A program made the position numbers and the translations under genes. From the NCBI RefSeq assembly GCF_001650345.1, contig NZ_LVHF01000012.1, positions 372,001-436,000 of the forward strand: 64,000 nt of DNA, written 5' to 3'. Source of the stretch: Photobacterium jeanii (lineage in GTDB: Bacteria > Pseudomonadota > Gammaproteobacteria > Enterobacterales > Vibrionaceae). A model generated the notes under the pieces. The model saw only the letters and a program-made list of their open reading frames with translations, made no database searches and was not told the DNA's origin. Of this stretch, positions 38,561 through 46,685 are shown piece after piece. The stretch's first letter is position 1. Every line of letters begins with the position of its first letter.

Positions 38561-39247
38561 TTAATACTGTTCAACCAATACAAAGGGCTGCCTTACGCAG
38601 CCCTTTTGTTATTTTGGTTAAAAAAACTTCACATTGTTAAGCTGAAGTTTTATGCACAACTTCAAAGATTTATTGCAACCAGCCCAAATCACACTCTTTC
38701 GTAGCTTTATACTTATAAAATACGACTTTCATTTGAGATTTAATCGCTCGAAATAAAAAACAACAAACAAAGCATCATTTTGCTAATCAAGTGCTCAAAA
38801 AAGCAATAATTTCAATATCTCTTCAGCAGCGACATTGCACTTCAATGATAAAAACGACCGTGTTTTTCCTTTTTCTGGCCTTTAGTTATCGTCTTTACTG
38901 ACTACTATTAACAGTATTGCGAATAAAAAATAAGTTAACACCACTATAAGTTATTAAATAGAATGGCTTTTTCGCTGTATTATTGAGCTATATGTCACAT
39001 TTTATTCCCTTTTGTTTAAAATAATAAAATATTGTCTTGCCCAACGCACTCCCCTGTGGCTTAATAGCTCTCGGCCTGTAATGCAGTCCTATTTATGCAA
39101 ATGCAAGTATTGAAAGACCCTTCGTTCTACCGCTTAAACTTAAGCTACCGTCCTGAAGAGCTTCATTCTTTTGTCCATAAGTAATTCATTATGTCGGCTT
39201 AAGTGCGCAATTTTGCGTTTTAAAAATTATTTTTCAGGAGACATACT
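38561..39247. other. Region between the two cold-shock genes
   Basis: About 690 AT-rich bases with no gene. It starts with the terminator of copy 1 and must contain the promoter and leader of copy 2. The leader probably begins in the 39080-39180 area, but I cannot fix the start. Confidence 0.5.
38582..38607 (+). terminator. Terminator of cold-shock copy 1
   Basis: AAAGGGCTGC and GCAGCCCTTT form a 10-bp stem with a 5-base loop; TTTGTTATTTT follows. Confidence 0.92.
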
Positions 39248-39457
39248 ATGTCTAAAGCAACTGGTACAGTTAAGTGGTTTAACGACGAGAAAGGTTTTGG
39301 TTTCATCACTCAAGACAACGGCGGTGCAGACGTATTCGTACACTTCCGTGCAATCACTGGTGAAGGCTTCAAATCTCTAGCTGAAGGCCAAAAAGTGACT
39401 TTTGACATCGAGCAAGGTCAAAAAGGTCCTCAAGCTGCTAACGTTGAGCGCGTTTAA
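39248..39457 (+). CDS. Cold-shock protein, CspA family (copy 2)
   Basis: The 69 residues resemble copy 1 closely: [30 protein letters not shown] and the ending [10 protein letters not shown]. The RNP motifs are intact, so it is probably a functional RNA chaperone. CAGGAG stands eight bases before the ATG. The tandem arrangement with separate terminators suggests a gene duplication, perhaps with divided cold or growth-phase regulation. That split cannot be judged from sequence alone. Confidence 0.96.
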   Translation: MSKATGTVKWFNDEKGFGFITQDNGGADVFVHFRAITGEGFKSLAEGQKVTFDIEQGQKGPQAANVERV

Positions 39458-39487
39458 TTTCTGATTAATCAGAATTAAAAAATTCCT

Positions 39488-39517
39488 AAAGGGTGCCTAT
39501 ATGGCGCCCTTTTTTTA
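39488..39517 (+). terminator. Terminator of cold-shock copy 2
   Basis: AAAGGGTGCC and GGCGCCCTTT pair with one G-T pair around a 5-base loop; TTTTTT follows. Confidence 0.9.
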
Positions 39518-39664
39518 TCTTATTCCCCTGCCAGCTCAACCAACAAACAAATTCATAACTATCACACTTTTCTTACACCTCACTAAAGATTAACACTGTA
39601 GCTGACATGCGATTGTTTGGTACTATGCTCATAGTTAAGTAATTCATCCCTGTAGGGAAAATCA

Positions 39665-41089
39665 ATGAGCAACAATAGTCATCAGCCAACTTTTCTGTGG
39701 CTGGATTATGAAACTTTCGGCGCCAACCCAGCGTTAGATCGCCCATCGCAGTTTGCGGCAATCCGCACCGACATGGATTTCAATGTGATCGGTGAGCCTC
39801 TTGTTATCTACTGTAAGCCACCTAGCGATTACCTACCTTCTCCAGAGGCCTGTTTAATTACAGGTATTACTCCGCAAGAAGCGATGGAGAAAGGTTTACC
39901 TGAGCATGAGTTCATTACGCGTATTCACGACGAACTATCCGTTCCGAATACTTGTGTCGTTGGTTACAACAACGTCCGTTTTGATGATGAAGTTAGCCGC
40001 TACACTTTGTATCGTAACTTCTTCGACCCTTATGCTTGGAGCTGGAAAAACGGCAACTCGCGTTGGGATTTACTGGATATCATGCGTACCTGCTACGCAT
40101 TACGACCAGACGGCTTAAACTGGCCAACCAACGACGACGGTTTTCCAAGCTTTAAGCTTGAGCACCTTTCCGTTGCAAACGGGATTGAACATACCAACGC
40201 TCACGATGCGATGGCTGACGTATATGCCACCATCGAGCTGGCTAAATTGCTCAAGCAAAACCAACCGAAGTTGTTCAACTACCTATTCGATCTACGTAAT
40301 AAACGTAAACTCCAAGATCTTGTTGATATCAGTAACCTGACTCCTCTGGTACATGTATCAGGCATGTTTGGTACTGAATGTGGCAATACCAGTTGGATTG
40401 TGCCAATGCAGTGGCATCCAACAAATAAGAATGCAGTGATCACGGTAAACTTAGCCAAAGATCCAACGCCGTTAATTGAGTTAGACGCTGATACACTACG
40501 CGAACGTCTGTATACCAAACACAGTGATTTACCTGAAGGTGAGCTTCCAGTACCGGTTAAGCTAGTTCACCTTAATAAGTGCCCTGTCCTGGCGCCAGCA
40601 AAAACCCTAAAAGCCGAGGATGCAGATCGTTTAGGTATCGATCGTGAGCAATGCCTCAAGCACCTCAAACTGCTAAAAGAACACCCTGAAGTACGTGAAA
40701 AGTTAGATGCTATTTTCAGTGTTGAGCGTGAGTTTGAAGACGACGACAACGTAGATAGAAAGCTATACAGTGGCTTCTTTACTCCTGCAGATCGCGCCAC
40801 GATGGATATTATTCGCGAGATGGACCCAGCTGAACTTGCCAACTTCGAGCCGCAAGTCGGTGATGATCGCATCAAGCCTTTGTTATTCCGCTATCGCGCA
40901 CGTAATTTCCCGATGACGCTGACACAGCAAGAACAAAGCATTTGGAAGCATCATTGCCAAGATTACTTTGAGCAACACTTACCAGCTTGGGCTGAAAACC
41001 TAGATCTAGTCGCGGTAGAACACCAAGACGATGAAAACAAAATGGCTATCCTCAAGAAAGTATACGCGTACGTTAGCCAACTAACATAA
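39665..41089 (+). CDS. sbcB: Exonuclease I (ExoI, SbcB)
   Basis: ExoI degrades single-stranded DNA 3' to 5' and takes part in mismatch repair and recombination. The 474 residues (E. coli 475) open with TFLWLDYETFGANPALDRPS, the first DEDD exonuclease motif (Asp and Glu of DYETFG). It goes on with VVGYNNVRFDDEV (second motif) and AHDAMADVYATI (third motif with the His). The SH3-like and helical C-terminal domains are of full length. GTAGGG is upstream. A terminator hairpin follows the gene. Confidence 0.97.
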   Translation: MSNNSHQPTFLWLDYETFGANPALDRPSQFAAIRTDMDFNVIGEPLVIYCKPPSDYLPSPEACLITGITPQEAMEKGLPEHEFITRIHDELSVPNTCVVGYNNVRFDDEVSRYTLYRNFFDPYAWSWKNGNSRWDLLDIMRTCYALRPDGLNWPTNDDGFPSFKLEHLSVANGIEHTNAHDAMADVYATIELAKLLKQNQPKLFNYLFDLRNKRKLQDLVDISNLTPLVHVSGMFGTECGNTSWIVPMQWHPTNKNAVITVNLAKDPTPLIELDADTLRERLYTKHSDLPEGELPVPVKLVHLNKCPVLAPAKTLKAEDADRLGIDREQCLKHLKLLKEHPEVREKLDAIFSVEREFEDDDNVDRKLYSGFFTPADRATMDIIREMDPAELANFEPQVGDDRIKPLLFRYRARNFPMTLTQQEQSIWKHHCQDYFEQHLPAWAENLDLVAVEHQDDENKMAILKKVYAYVSQLT

Positions 41090-41133
41090 GCGTAAGCTGT
41101 TCTTAAGAAACCAAATAAGTGTACTAAACATCA

Positions 41134-41169
41134 ACACCCTGTTGCGCTTCACAGCAGGGTGTTTTTTTA
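41134..41169 (+). terminator. sbcB terminator
   Basis: ACACCCTG and CAGGGTGT pair with a 13-base loop; TTTTTT follows. Confidence 0.85.
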
Positions 41170-41297
41170 TAAGACAGTTTTCCAATATAAAAAGTTGAAC
41201 TAATCCCGAAGGGCTACAACACTTAAACCAATTCTTTTTAATCTATCAGGTTGGTTTTATACCAGCAGATAAGACCGATTAGCAGAAAGTGGTAGCT

Positions 41298-41834
41298 ATG
41301 ACGACGAAAGCCCTTACCCGATGTTATCGATTTCCTGATGTTGATTTCGAGCCAGATCTTCGTACTCTGGTATGGAAAGATGGCTCTGAAAGCCTACTTA
41401 CAGTGCATGAATCGCGATTGCTGGAAGCGTTGTGCTACTACGCGGGAGAAGTGGTTTGTACCACTGCACTGTATAACAAGACCTTCATCCAAATTGATTC
41501 AGGTGATAGCCAGCACAATAGTCACTTTGACTTACACGGCTTAGTGTTTTCACTAAACGAAAAGCTGATCTATCAGAACCATGCTGCAATAGAAATCGAA
41601 AGTTTGAGTGGCTATGGCTATCGAGTCCCTCTTCCCAACAAAACTTGTCGTTTAATTCATAACTTTAAACAGCCCAAAGCAACGCCATTGAAGCAATTAA
41701 AAGCACAACCACTATCAAACAATGTTGGTCCTGAGCCAAAAGACAGCCTCAGTATTTTGGGGAAAGTCGTCATCGTCATTATTGCGGGTGCTGGTGCTGC
41801 TCTGTATTTATTAACCGATATCATGATGCTGTAA
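41298..41834 (+). CDS. ToxR-like transmembrane transcriptional regulator
   Basis: A 178-residue one-component regulator. The N-terminal two-thirds are an OmpR/ToxR-type winged helix (FPDVDFEPDLRTLVWKDGSE with LTVHESRLLEALCYYAGEVV, then the wing SLSGYGYRVPLP at about 105-115). After a linker, one membrane segment (ILGKVVIVIIAGAGAALYLL, about 152-171) lies at the very C-terminus, leaving only a few periplasmic residues. It therefore lacks the periplasmic sensor of ToxR and may sense a membrane partner or simply tether DNA. A GTG nine bases upstream is an alternative start. Its targets are unknown. It is followed by the CRP-site hairpin and yohJ. Confidence 0.85.
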   Translation: MTTKALTRCYRFPDVDFEPDLRTLVWKDGSESLLTVHESRLLEALCYYAGEVVCTTALYNKTFIQIDSGDSQHNSHFDLHGLVFSLNEKLIYQNHAAIEIESLSGYGYRVPLPNKTCRLIHNFKQPKATPLKQLKAQPLSNNVGPEPKDSLSILGKVVIVIIAGAGAALYLLTDIMML

Positions 41835-41890
41835 TACCCGTGAGTTACAGTGTCACCTAATTCACAACAATATAGCTAGAACCAACACTA

Positions 41891-41942
41891 TTCATCATAC
41901 AAAATAAGTGTGGTGTAGCTCACATTTATTTTGTATGATGAA
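41891..41942. repeat. 22-bp-arm inverted repeat ahead of yohJ
   Basis: The left arm 41891-41912 (TTCATCATAC then AAAATAAGTGTG) and right arm 41921-41942 (CACATTTATT then TTGTATGATGAA) are complementary at 21 of 22 positions, around the spacer GTGTAGCT. It ends 28 bases before the yohJ start. As RNA it would make a long AT-rich hairpin without a T run, so it is not a plain terminator. The centre contains a CRP-type site. Confidence 0.85.
41905..41926. promoter_or_regulatory. CRP site upstream of yohJ
   Basis: TGTGG-N6-TCACA within a 22-bp window, flanked by AA and TTT, matches the CRP consensus TGTGA-N6-TCACA with one mismatch. It lies in the middle of the long inverted repeat and 45 bases before the yohJ start codon. 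cAMP-CRP control of yohJK is the inference. Confidence 0.7.
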
Positions 41943-41970
41943 TCCAACTTGAACAACGCAGCACCTTGGC

Positions 41971-42309
41971 ATGAGTTACCTACGCGCTTTTAGCATTATT
42001 CTGATCTGCCTCTTCTTAGGTAAAAGTTCACAATCCCTTCTTGGTCTTCCTATCCCTGGTAGCATTATCGGCATGCTTCTACTTTTTGGATTGCTTTCTG
42101 CCGGTTTGATCCGTGCAAACTGGGTTCAATCAGGTTGTCATATCTTAATTCGCTACATGGCATTGCTGTTCGTCCCCGTTGGTGTTGGCTTAATGGACCA
42201 CCTTTCATTAATTAGCGCCAACAGCCTGCCAATTCTTCTTAGCACTATTGGCAGCAGCTTAGTGGTCTTCCTTGTTATTGGTGTTGCCGCGCACCATAAG
42301 GAGAAATAG
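41971..42309 (+). CDS. yohJ: CidA/LrgA family holin-like membrane protein YohJ
   Basis: A 112-residue membrane protein with about four membrane helices, typical of the CidA/LrgA family. SLLGLPIPGSIIGMLLLFGL (about 24-43) is the conserved core, followed by a conserved Asp/His pair in GLMDHLSLI. In Gram-positives these holin-like proteins act with LrgB in murein hydrolase export and metabolite control. In E. coli yohJ-yohK-cdd lie in this same order. It overlaps closely with yohK (2-base gap). The ribosome site is weak. Confidence 0.92.
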   Translation: MSYLRAFSIILICLFLGKSSQSLLGLPIPGSIIGMLLLFGLLSAGLIRANWVQSGCHILIRYMALLFVPVGVGLMDHLSLISANSLPILLSTIGSSLVVFLVIGVAAHHKEK

Positions 42310-42311
42310 CA

Positions 42312-42995
42312 GTGATTTGGTTAGTTACCACCTTAGTAGTCTTTTATTTAGCTCGCTTGTTATCAAAACGCTTTCAGCACCCGATAGTTAACCCTCTTCT
42401 TATTTGTTTGCTTGTTATCATTCCTTTGCTCATGTGGCTCAAAGTACCTTATGAGACTTACTTCGAACAAAACTATTGGCTCAATGCCCTGCTTGAACCA
42501 GCCGTTGTTGCATTAGCTTTTCCGCTCTACGAGCAACTATCCCAAATTCGTGAAAAATGGAAAACTATCCTTACAGTTTGCTTTATCGGTAGTTTGCTTT
42601 CGATGCTTACTGGTGCAGGTATTGCCTTTGCCTTTGGGGCGGACATCCAGTTGGTTGCGAGTATCTTACCTAAATCTGTAACCACACCTATCGCTATGGC
42701 CGTGTCTGAGCAAATTGGCGGCGTTCCCGCGATTGCAGCCATCATGGTTATCATTGCGGGTTTATTTGGTGCTGTCTTAGGCTACCCATTGTTCAAATTG
42801 GCAGGTATTGAGCACCCAATTGCGCGTGGATTAACGATGGGAACAGTCTCGCACGCCCTTGGCACAGCTAAAGCCGCTGAAGAGAACTATCAGGAAGGCG
42901 CATTTAGTTCATTAGCTTTAGTGATCTGCGGTGTGATGACTGCCGTGTTAGCACCTGTTGTTTTTCCTGTATTGGTTGCTATTTTCCAAGCCTAA
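42312..42995 (+). CDS. yohK: LrgB family membrane protein YohK
   Basis: A 227-residue membrane protein with about seven helices. LPKSVTTPIAMAVSEQIGG and GTVSHALGTAKAAEENYQEG (about 118-190) are the LrgB family core. It should form a complex with YohJ. The start is GTG with AAGGAG nine bases upstream, inside the end of yohJ. A long hairpin (43011-43057) ends the transcript before cdd. In E. coli the pair precedes cdd; the role there is uncertain. Confidence 0.93.
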   Translation: MIWLVTTLVVFYLARLLSKRFQHPIVNPLLICLLVIIPLLMWLKVPYETYFEQNYWLNALLEPAVVALAFPLYEQLSQIREKWKTILTVCFIGSLLSMLTGAGIAFAFGADIQLVASILPKSVTTPIAMAVSEQIGGVPAIAAIMVIIAGLFGAVLGYPLFKLAGIEHPIARGLTMGTVSHALGTAKAAEENYQEGAFSSLALVICGVMTAVLAPVVFPVLVAIFQA

Positions 42996-43010
42996 CTTCA
43001 TCTATTCTCT

Positions 43011-43060
43011 AACCGCATTTACGCTTTCCCCCTCAATCTCTTAACGTAAATGCGGTTATT
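43011..43060 (+). terminator. yohJK terminator
   Basis: AACCGCATTTACG and CGTAAATGCGGTT form a 13-bp stem with a 21-base loop; ATTTTCTTATT follows. Confidence 0.85.
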
Positions 43061-43230
43061 TTCTTATTCACACTCACCTCTCGCCCAACATTAAACCAAT
43101 CAATATTAAAAACATACAACTGTGCTGGTAATCGTATACATTGCTATCTCATTGAAAAATATGACTACCGCAATACGTTATTTGTGTGAGCGCACTCCCA
43201 GTTATGTAAGGAGTGAAACGAATTAAAGTT

Positions 43231-43252
43231 AAATGTGATCAAGATCACTTTA
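43231..43252. promoter_or_regulatory. CRP site upstream of cdd
   Basis: TGTGATCAAGATCACT has the two half sites TGTGA and TCAC(T) with six bases between, flanked by AAA and TTTA. It lies about 56 bases before the cdd start. In E. coli cdd is controlled by CRP and CytR, so this agrees with known biology. A CytR site was not resolved. Confidence 0.82.
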
Positions 43253-43307
43253 AGAAAGATTTGAGCTGTCTACAATATTTCTCCATACACAAGACGGAGA
43301 AATCCTC

Positions 43308-44192
43308 ATGCACACTAAAGTTATGGATGCTTTAGGTACTTTACCAGCGGATCTTGCAACAGCTATCAAGCCTCTGCTTGAAGATGAAAAATTTGATGCC
43401 ACTATCAGTGCTGAGCAGTTTGAGCAATTGCTTAACCAGACTCACATGACAGATAGTGAATTACGTGTTGCTCTTCTGCCTTTGGCTGCTACTTACTCAG
43501 TTTCTCCCCTTTCAAATTTCTGTGTCGGTGCAATCGCTCGTGGTGAGTCTGGTCGTCTGTACTTTGGTGGCAATATGGAATTTGTTGGCGCAGCACTTTC
43601 TCAAACGGTTCACGCTGAACAATGCGCTATCAGCCACGCATGGATCAAAGGCGAAACAGGCATCAAAGATGTTACTGTTAACTACAGCCCTTGTGGACAC
43701 TGTCGCCAATTCATGAACGAATTAAGCTCAGCGAAAACCATGAAGATCCAACTACCTGAGCGTGAAGAAAAAACACTTCAACAATATTTACCTGAGTCAT
43801 TCGGTCCGAGTGATCTTGGTATTACCGATGCCCTTCTAACAGAAGTAAACCATGGTTTAGCCATTGATGAGAGCGACAGCCTAGTTGCAGCCGCTTGCCA
43901 TGCTGCTAACCGTGCTCATGCGCCTTACACTAAAAACTTCAGTGGTGTAGCGTTAAAAGCGGATGATGGTGAAATCTTCTTTGGTATGTACGCAGAGAAT
44001 GCGGCATTCAACCCTAGCCTTCCACCACTACAAGTGGCACTTATCAGCATGAACGTTGCAGGCTACACGCTAGATCGCATCGCTGAAGCGGCATTGGTTG
44101 AGAAAAGCAGCAACATTACACACCTAGCTGATACTCAAAATACATTAGAAGCACTTAACCCAGATATCCCTCTGACTTACAGCGCTTTATAA
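43308..44192 (+). CDS. cdd: Cytidine deaminase
   Basis: Cdd deaminates cytidine and deoxycytidine to uridine and deoxyuridine in pyrimidine salvage. The 294 residues (E. coli 294) form a duplicated enzyme. The zinc site in the first half uses His102 (in QTVHAEQCA), Cys129 and Cys132 (in YSPCGHC) with catalytic Glu104, all at the E. coli numbers. The second half repeats the fold without zinc ligands, as expected. A CRP site lies upstream and a terminator downstream. Confidence 0.98.
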   Translation: MHTKVMDALGTLPADLATAIKPLLEDEKFDATISAEQFEQLLNQTHMTDSELRVALLPLAATYSVSPLSNFCVGAIARGESGRLYFGGNMEFVGAALSQTVHAEQCAISHAWIKGETGIKDVTVNYSPCGHCRQFMNELSSAKTMKIQLPEREEKTLQQYLPESFGPSDLGITDALLTEVNHGLAIDESDSLVAAACHAANRAHAPYTKNFSGVALKADDGEIFFGMYAENAAFNPSLPPLQVALISMNVAGYTLDRIAEAALVEKSSNITHLADTQNTLEALNPDIPLTYSAL

Positions 44193-44224
44193 TATTGCTA
44201 TCGCTTGAGCTAGCAAGTTAACTG

Positions 44225-44257
44225 AAAGGTGGTGATATGCGTATTACCGCCTTTTTT
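44225..44257 (+). terminator. cdd terminator
   Basis: AAAGGTGGTGAT and ATTACCGCCTTT pair (two wobble pairs) around a 6-base loop; TTTTGTTTT follows. Confidence 0.82.
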
Positions 44258-44376
44258 GTTTTACGCCTTACAGTAGTGTGCGAACAAAACTCATTCAAAT
44301 TTGTGCTTATCTTTCATTGGTATCACAAATAACTCAGAGTATGATGGCACAACTATTTCTATCAAATTGTTAACCC

Positions 44377-45264
44377 ATGTCACAACACCACAATCCGCTG
44401 CAAGGTGCCAGCTGGATGCTTACCGCTGGATTAGCTTTCGCTATCGTTAACAGCCTTGCGCAAGTGTTAAGCGTCAATCTTCATTTTCCTTCAACCACGG
44501 TTGCCTTCATTCAGTACTTCATTGCGCTGATTGCGATGCTACCTTGGCTAAAAAACCTTGGTCTTCGCCAAGCTCTGCAAACTAAGCATTTTGGTCAACA
44601 CTGTTTTCGTGTTTTCCTCTCTGTAATTGGTATTCAGCTCTGGCTATGGGCGCTCGCCTACCCTGTACCTATTTGGCAAGGTATCGCGCTGCTAATGACA
44701 TCGCCACTCTTTGCTACCGTTGGTTCAGGTTTATTGCTTAAAGAGCGTGTCGGCGCAGCACGTTGGTTCGCAACCCTAGCGGGCTTCGTTGGGGCAATGA
44801 TCATTCTTGAGCCTTGGAGTGATAACTTCACATGGGCAACACTCTTACCTGTTGGCGCTGCTTTCTTCTGGGCTAGTTACTCGCTAATGGTGAAAAAGCT
44901 CTCTAAGCATGACTCACCAACAACCATGGTTGTTTACCTTCTGCTGCTAATTACCCCATTTAATATTTTATTAGCCGTGCCTGATTTTATGGTTCCAAGT
45001 TCAAGCGAAGCTTGGTTACTATTAATTGGCGCTGGCTTATTAACCGCACTAGCACAATGGGCAATTGCCAAAGCTTACGCTGTGGCTGACGCCTCGTTCG
45101 TACAACCGTTTGATCACGCTAAGCTACCACTTAATGTGTTGGCTGGTTGGTTAGTGTTTGGCTGGGTACCGCCAGGTCGCCTATGGTTGGGTGCCGCAAT
45201 CATCATCGCTTCTGTGGCCTTCATCACTCAGTGGGAAAACCGCAAACCGAAGGCAACCGGTTAA
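44377..45264 (+). CDS. EamA-type drug/metabolite exporter (DMT superfamily)
   Basis: A 295-residue membrane protein with about ten helices made of two EamA repeats. The first repeat starts QGASWMLTAGLAFAIVNSLA and the second starts WATLLPVGAAFFWASYSLMV (about 151-170). The loop PVPIWQGIALLMTSPLFATV and the segment QWAIAKAYAVADASFVQPFD are typical of the RhaT/EamA exporters. It probably exports a metabolite or drug from the cytosol; the substrate is unknown. A terminator hairpin follows. Confidence 0.88.
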   Translation: MSQHHNPLQGASWMLTAGLAFAIVNSLAQVLSVNLHFPSTTVAFIQYFIALIAMLPWLKNLGLRQALQTKHFGQHCFRVFLSVIGIQLWLWALAYPVPIWQGIALLMTSPLFATVGSGLLLKERVGAARWFATLAGFVGAMIILEPWSDNFTWATLLPVGAAFFWASYSLMVKKLSKHDSPTTMVVYLLLLITPFNILLAVPDFMVPSSSEAWLLLIGAGLLTALAQWAIAKAYAVADASFVQPFDHAKLPLNVLAGWLVFGWVPPGRLWLGAAIIIASVAFITQWENRKPKATG

Positions 45265-45632
45265 TGCAAACCAATTAATATCTAAACATCACCAATCTTT
45301 CATTATGCCCAAGCCGATTGTCTACGCTTGGGCATTTTTTATCGTGATTAACGTCTATTTCTCCGACTGTGCTGCTTAATTAAAACGACATTTCTTATTG
45401 AGACTGTAAACACACAACTGTATGTCCTGTTAACGATAAAACTTATAAAATCAAAGAACGCTTTATTTACAAACCTCTACCAATTCCCCCACCAGAAAAG
45501 TGTCCGTTTTTTTTACAACTCAGACCATCGCTTCATGCTTACTAATAACTAACATTCTAAAAAATAATAACTTTATTAATGTGGCTTCATATTTGCTTTA
45601 TTGAATATGTAAATGTGAATGGAGGCTACATC
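45265..45632. other. Intergenic region upstream of the PEP-CTERM gene
   Basis: About 370 bases holding the exporter terminator (45305-45335) and, further right, AT-rich DNA with the promoter of the next gene. A 73-codon frame across 45158-45379 is a shadow of the exporter end. Confidence 0.5.
45305..45340 (+). terminator. Terminator of the EamA exporter gene
   Basis: ATGCCCAAGC and GCTTGGGCAT pair over 10 bp around an 11-base loop; TTTTTATC follows. Confidence 0.9.
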
Positions 45633-46349
45633 ATGACTTGCTCGACACCCAAAACTATTCTTTCATCTCTCGCTTTAAGCTCTACACTACTGTTCTCTCA
45701 AGTTACTAATGCTCAATATATTGACTTGTATGCCTTTAGTGGCTTCTTGTCTGACGGAACAAGCATTTATCAGGACGATTCGTTTGATATTGATAATATT
45801 GGTTTCTCAACTTTTACACCTGACTTCACAACAAGCTTTACAGCGACTTTAGATGCCGACAATTACGGTACGTTGAATTGGAAAGTTATTAATAAAACAG
45901 GTGCAACCATCGAAGATGCTCAGATCGTAACCCTACTTGATGCTGCAATTTTTGATGATGAGTTTGACTGGGATGTGAGTGACGATATGGCTGACCCATA
46001 TTCAGGTACTACCGCCTCGTCATGGGAAGTTGCGGAAGGACTAGATTTAGCAAACAATTTACCTTTTGATTTAACACTATTTGATTCAATTGCATTACCT
46101 AGTTTCTTTTCTACAGGACTAGCCCTTGGTTTTGATGTTGGTGATTTCTACGACTACGGTGTTTTAGATGTCACCTTGACTCTCTCACCTACAGGTCCAG
46201 GGCTTCACCTTTACGATGATGCGAACCCAGGTTTTTATCTAGATGGGACTGTGTCTGTGCCTGAACCTCAGACATTGGCTTTATTCCTTTCGATTCTCGG
46301 TGGAATCACACTATTTCGCCGTAAACTCGTCAAACAAGAAAGTCAGTAG
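45633..46349 (+). CDS. PEP-CTERM sorting-domain protein
   Basis: A 238-residue exported protein. A signal peptide (MTCSTPKTILSSLALSSTLL to about Ala28) is followed by an acidic beta-rich domain (DDSFDIDNIGFSTFTPDF, WDVSDDMADPYSGTTASSW). The tail is a PEP-CTERM signal: VPEP at about 209, a hydrophobic helix LALFLSILGGITLF, then RRK. PEP-CTERM tails are recognised by exosortases linked to extracellular polysaccharide. No exosortase gene is in this window. The ATG at 45633 has GGAGG seven bases ahead; an upstream in-frame start lacks one. The function is unknown. Confidence 0.88.
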   Translation: MTCSTPKTILSSLALSSTLLFSQVTNAQYIDLYAFSGFLSDGTSIYQDDSFDIDNIGFSTFTPDFTTSFTATLDADNYGTLNWKVINKTGATIEDAQIVTLLDAAIFDDEFDWDVSDDMADPYSGTTASSWEVAEGLDLANNLPFDLTLFDSIALPSFFSTGLALGFDVGDFYDYGVLDVTLTLSPTGPGLHLYDDANPGFYLDGTVSVPEPQTLALFLSILGGITLFRRKLVKQESQ

Positions 46350-46685
46350 TAAACATCTAGATTACTACTTGGCTAAAAGCGCTATATGTTGATTATTTTA
46401 GAGGCATACATGTAACGTCACCAATATATTGACGTTCATCCTTTAAGTTTCTGCAAGGCTCGGTATTCACTGTAATGATGATATAAATCCGAGCCTTTAG
46501 CTTAAAGCTTAAATAAGCTCTCTATTCTAAATCTTTAATAAGCACTTTTCCTTTTGCTGCCTTAGCTCATATTTTTCCGTCGCAAATTCTCACTCATGAT
46601 TCAAATTTAGTAAAAACTCTAGATTACATTTAACTCTCAACCAAAACGTCCTACACCAATATCAACACTCCATCAGGAGGAGAAA
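46350..46685. other. Intergenic region between the PEP-CTERM and di-haem genes
   Basis: About 335 bases. It holds a perfect short inverted repeat AACGTCA / TGACGTT (46414-46436), a hairpin with arms AAGGCTCGG / CCGAGCCTT (46455-46497) that may be a terminator with a long loop, and AT-rich promoter-like DNA near 46600. The inverted repeat could be an operator for the di-haem gene. Confidence 0.5.
46455..46497 (+). terminator. Possible terminator of the PEP-CTERM gene
   Basis: A 9-bp perfect stem (AAGGCTCGG / CCGAGCCTT) with a 25-base loop and only a short T tract. Confidence 0.5.
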
